Positions 6,411 to 6,488 of a stretch of 6,488 nt of DNA are shown here, piece by piece. Every line of letters starts with the position of its first letter. The stretch's first letter is position 1. The stretch is taken from assembly GCA_024275775.1 (NCBI GenBank), contig JAJRYM010000024.1, forward strand, positions 1 to 6,488, given 5' to 3'. The notes under the pieces were generated by a model that saw nothing but the letters and a program-made list of their open reading frames with translations, had not been told where the DNA came from and did no database searches. This DNA comes from Nitrospirota bacterium (lineage in GTDB: Bacteria; Nitrospinota_A; UBA7883; JACRGQ01). Made by a program: the position numbers and the translations under genes.

Positions 6411-6488
6411 TGCCGATACAGATACCCCCGGTTCATATAGGCGCCATCGCTCCGGAAATTATACTGGTTGTCGTCGGCTGTGCGGTTC
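6410..6488 (+). CDS. nuoN: NuoN, NADH-quinone oxidoreductase membrane subunit N (N-terminal fragment; 3' end outside window)
   Basis: Only the first 26 codons are present, reading MPIQIPPVHIGAIAPEIILV followed by VVGCAV. The IAPEIILV segment matches the usual NuoN opening (LxPEIxLxxxxxxLL) at the start of the first membrane helix. NuoN (ND2 homologue) is the antiporter-like pump closest to NuoK. Position after nuoM, the TGATG one-base overlap and the excellent ribosome site at 6395-6402 support the call. Nothing can be said about its pumping residues from this fragment. Confidence 0.9.
   Translation, partial: MPIQIPPVHIGAIAPEIILVVVGCAV

Noticed and set aside
1..6488. Possible novel system, mobile element, CRISPR array or horizontally acquired island
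   Set aside because: Every base except a few between genes belongs to a conserved complex I operon with intact key residues and even base composition. I see no repeats, terminal inverted repeats or foreign genes.

Overview
The window lies wholly inside a bacterial complex I (NADH:quinone oxidoreductase, NDH-1) operon. All genes are on the + strand in the order nuoD (3' part), nuoH, nuoI, nuoJ, nuoK, nuoL, nuoM, nuoN (first 26 codons). No stretch of more than six bases between genes is free of coding sequence. I see no promoter, terminator, RNA gene, mobile element or CRISPR array.

Layout: bases 1-429 carry the C-terminal 142 residues of NuoD, the quinone-site subunit of the connecting module. 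NuoH (429-1541) is the membrane subunit that forms the quinone chamber with NuoD and NuoB. NuoI (1542-2117) is the two-[4Fe-4S] ferredoxin-like wire. NuoJ (2105-2602) and NuoK (2605-2913) are small membrane subunits linking the quinone module to the pumps. NuoL (2920-4857) and NuoM (4854-6410) are the large Mrp-antiporter-like pumping subunits, and NuoN (6410 onward) is the third. NuoI passes electrons toward the quinone at the NuoB/NuoD/NuoH interface, and the released energy is relayed through H, J and K into proton transfer in N, M and L. The key charged residues of the pumping subunits (for example Glu147, Lys232 and Lys401 in NuoL; Glu141, Lys226, Lys257 and Glu399 in NuoM; Glu38 and Glu74 in NuoK) are all present, so the proteins look functional.

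The main point of interest is that nuoD is followed directly by nuoH. The nuoE, nuoF and nuoG genes of the NADH-input module are not in their usual place. They may lie elsewhere in the genome, or the complex may be an 11-subunit type fed by another donor. The window cannot tell these apart.

Organism: a bacterium with roughly balanced base composition. The nuoD-nuoH junction, the NuoD ending IGGECDR, and the mix of GC-ending codons with frequent ATA (Ile) and AGA/AGG (Arg) argue against Enterobacteria. They would suit a deltaproteobacterium-like or other deep-branching Gram-negative lineage. That placement is from memory of family sequences and is weak. Overall this is a well-conserved housekeeping region, and I found no evidence of a new biological system.
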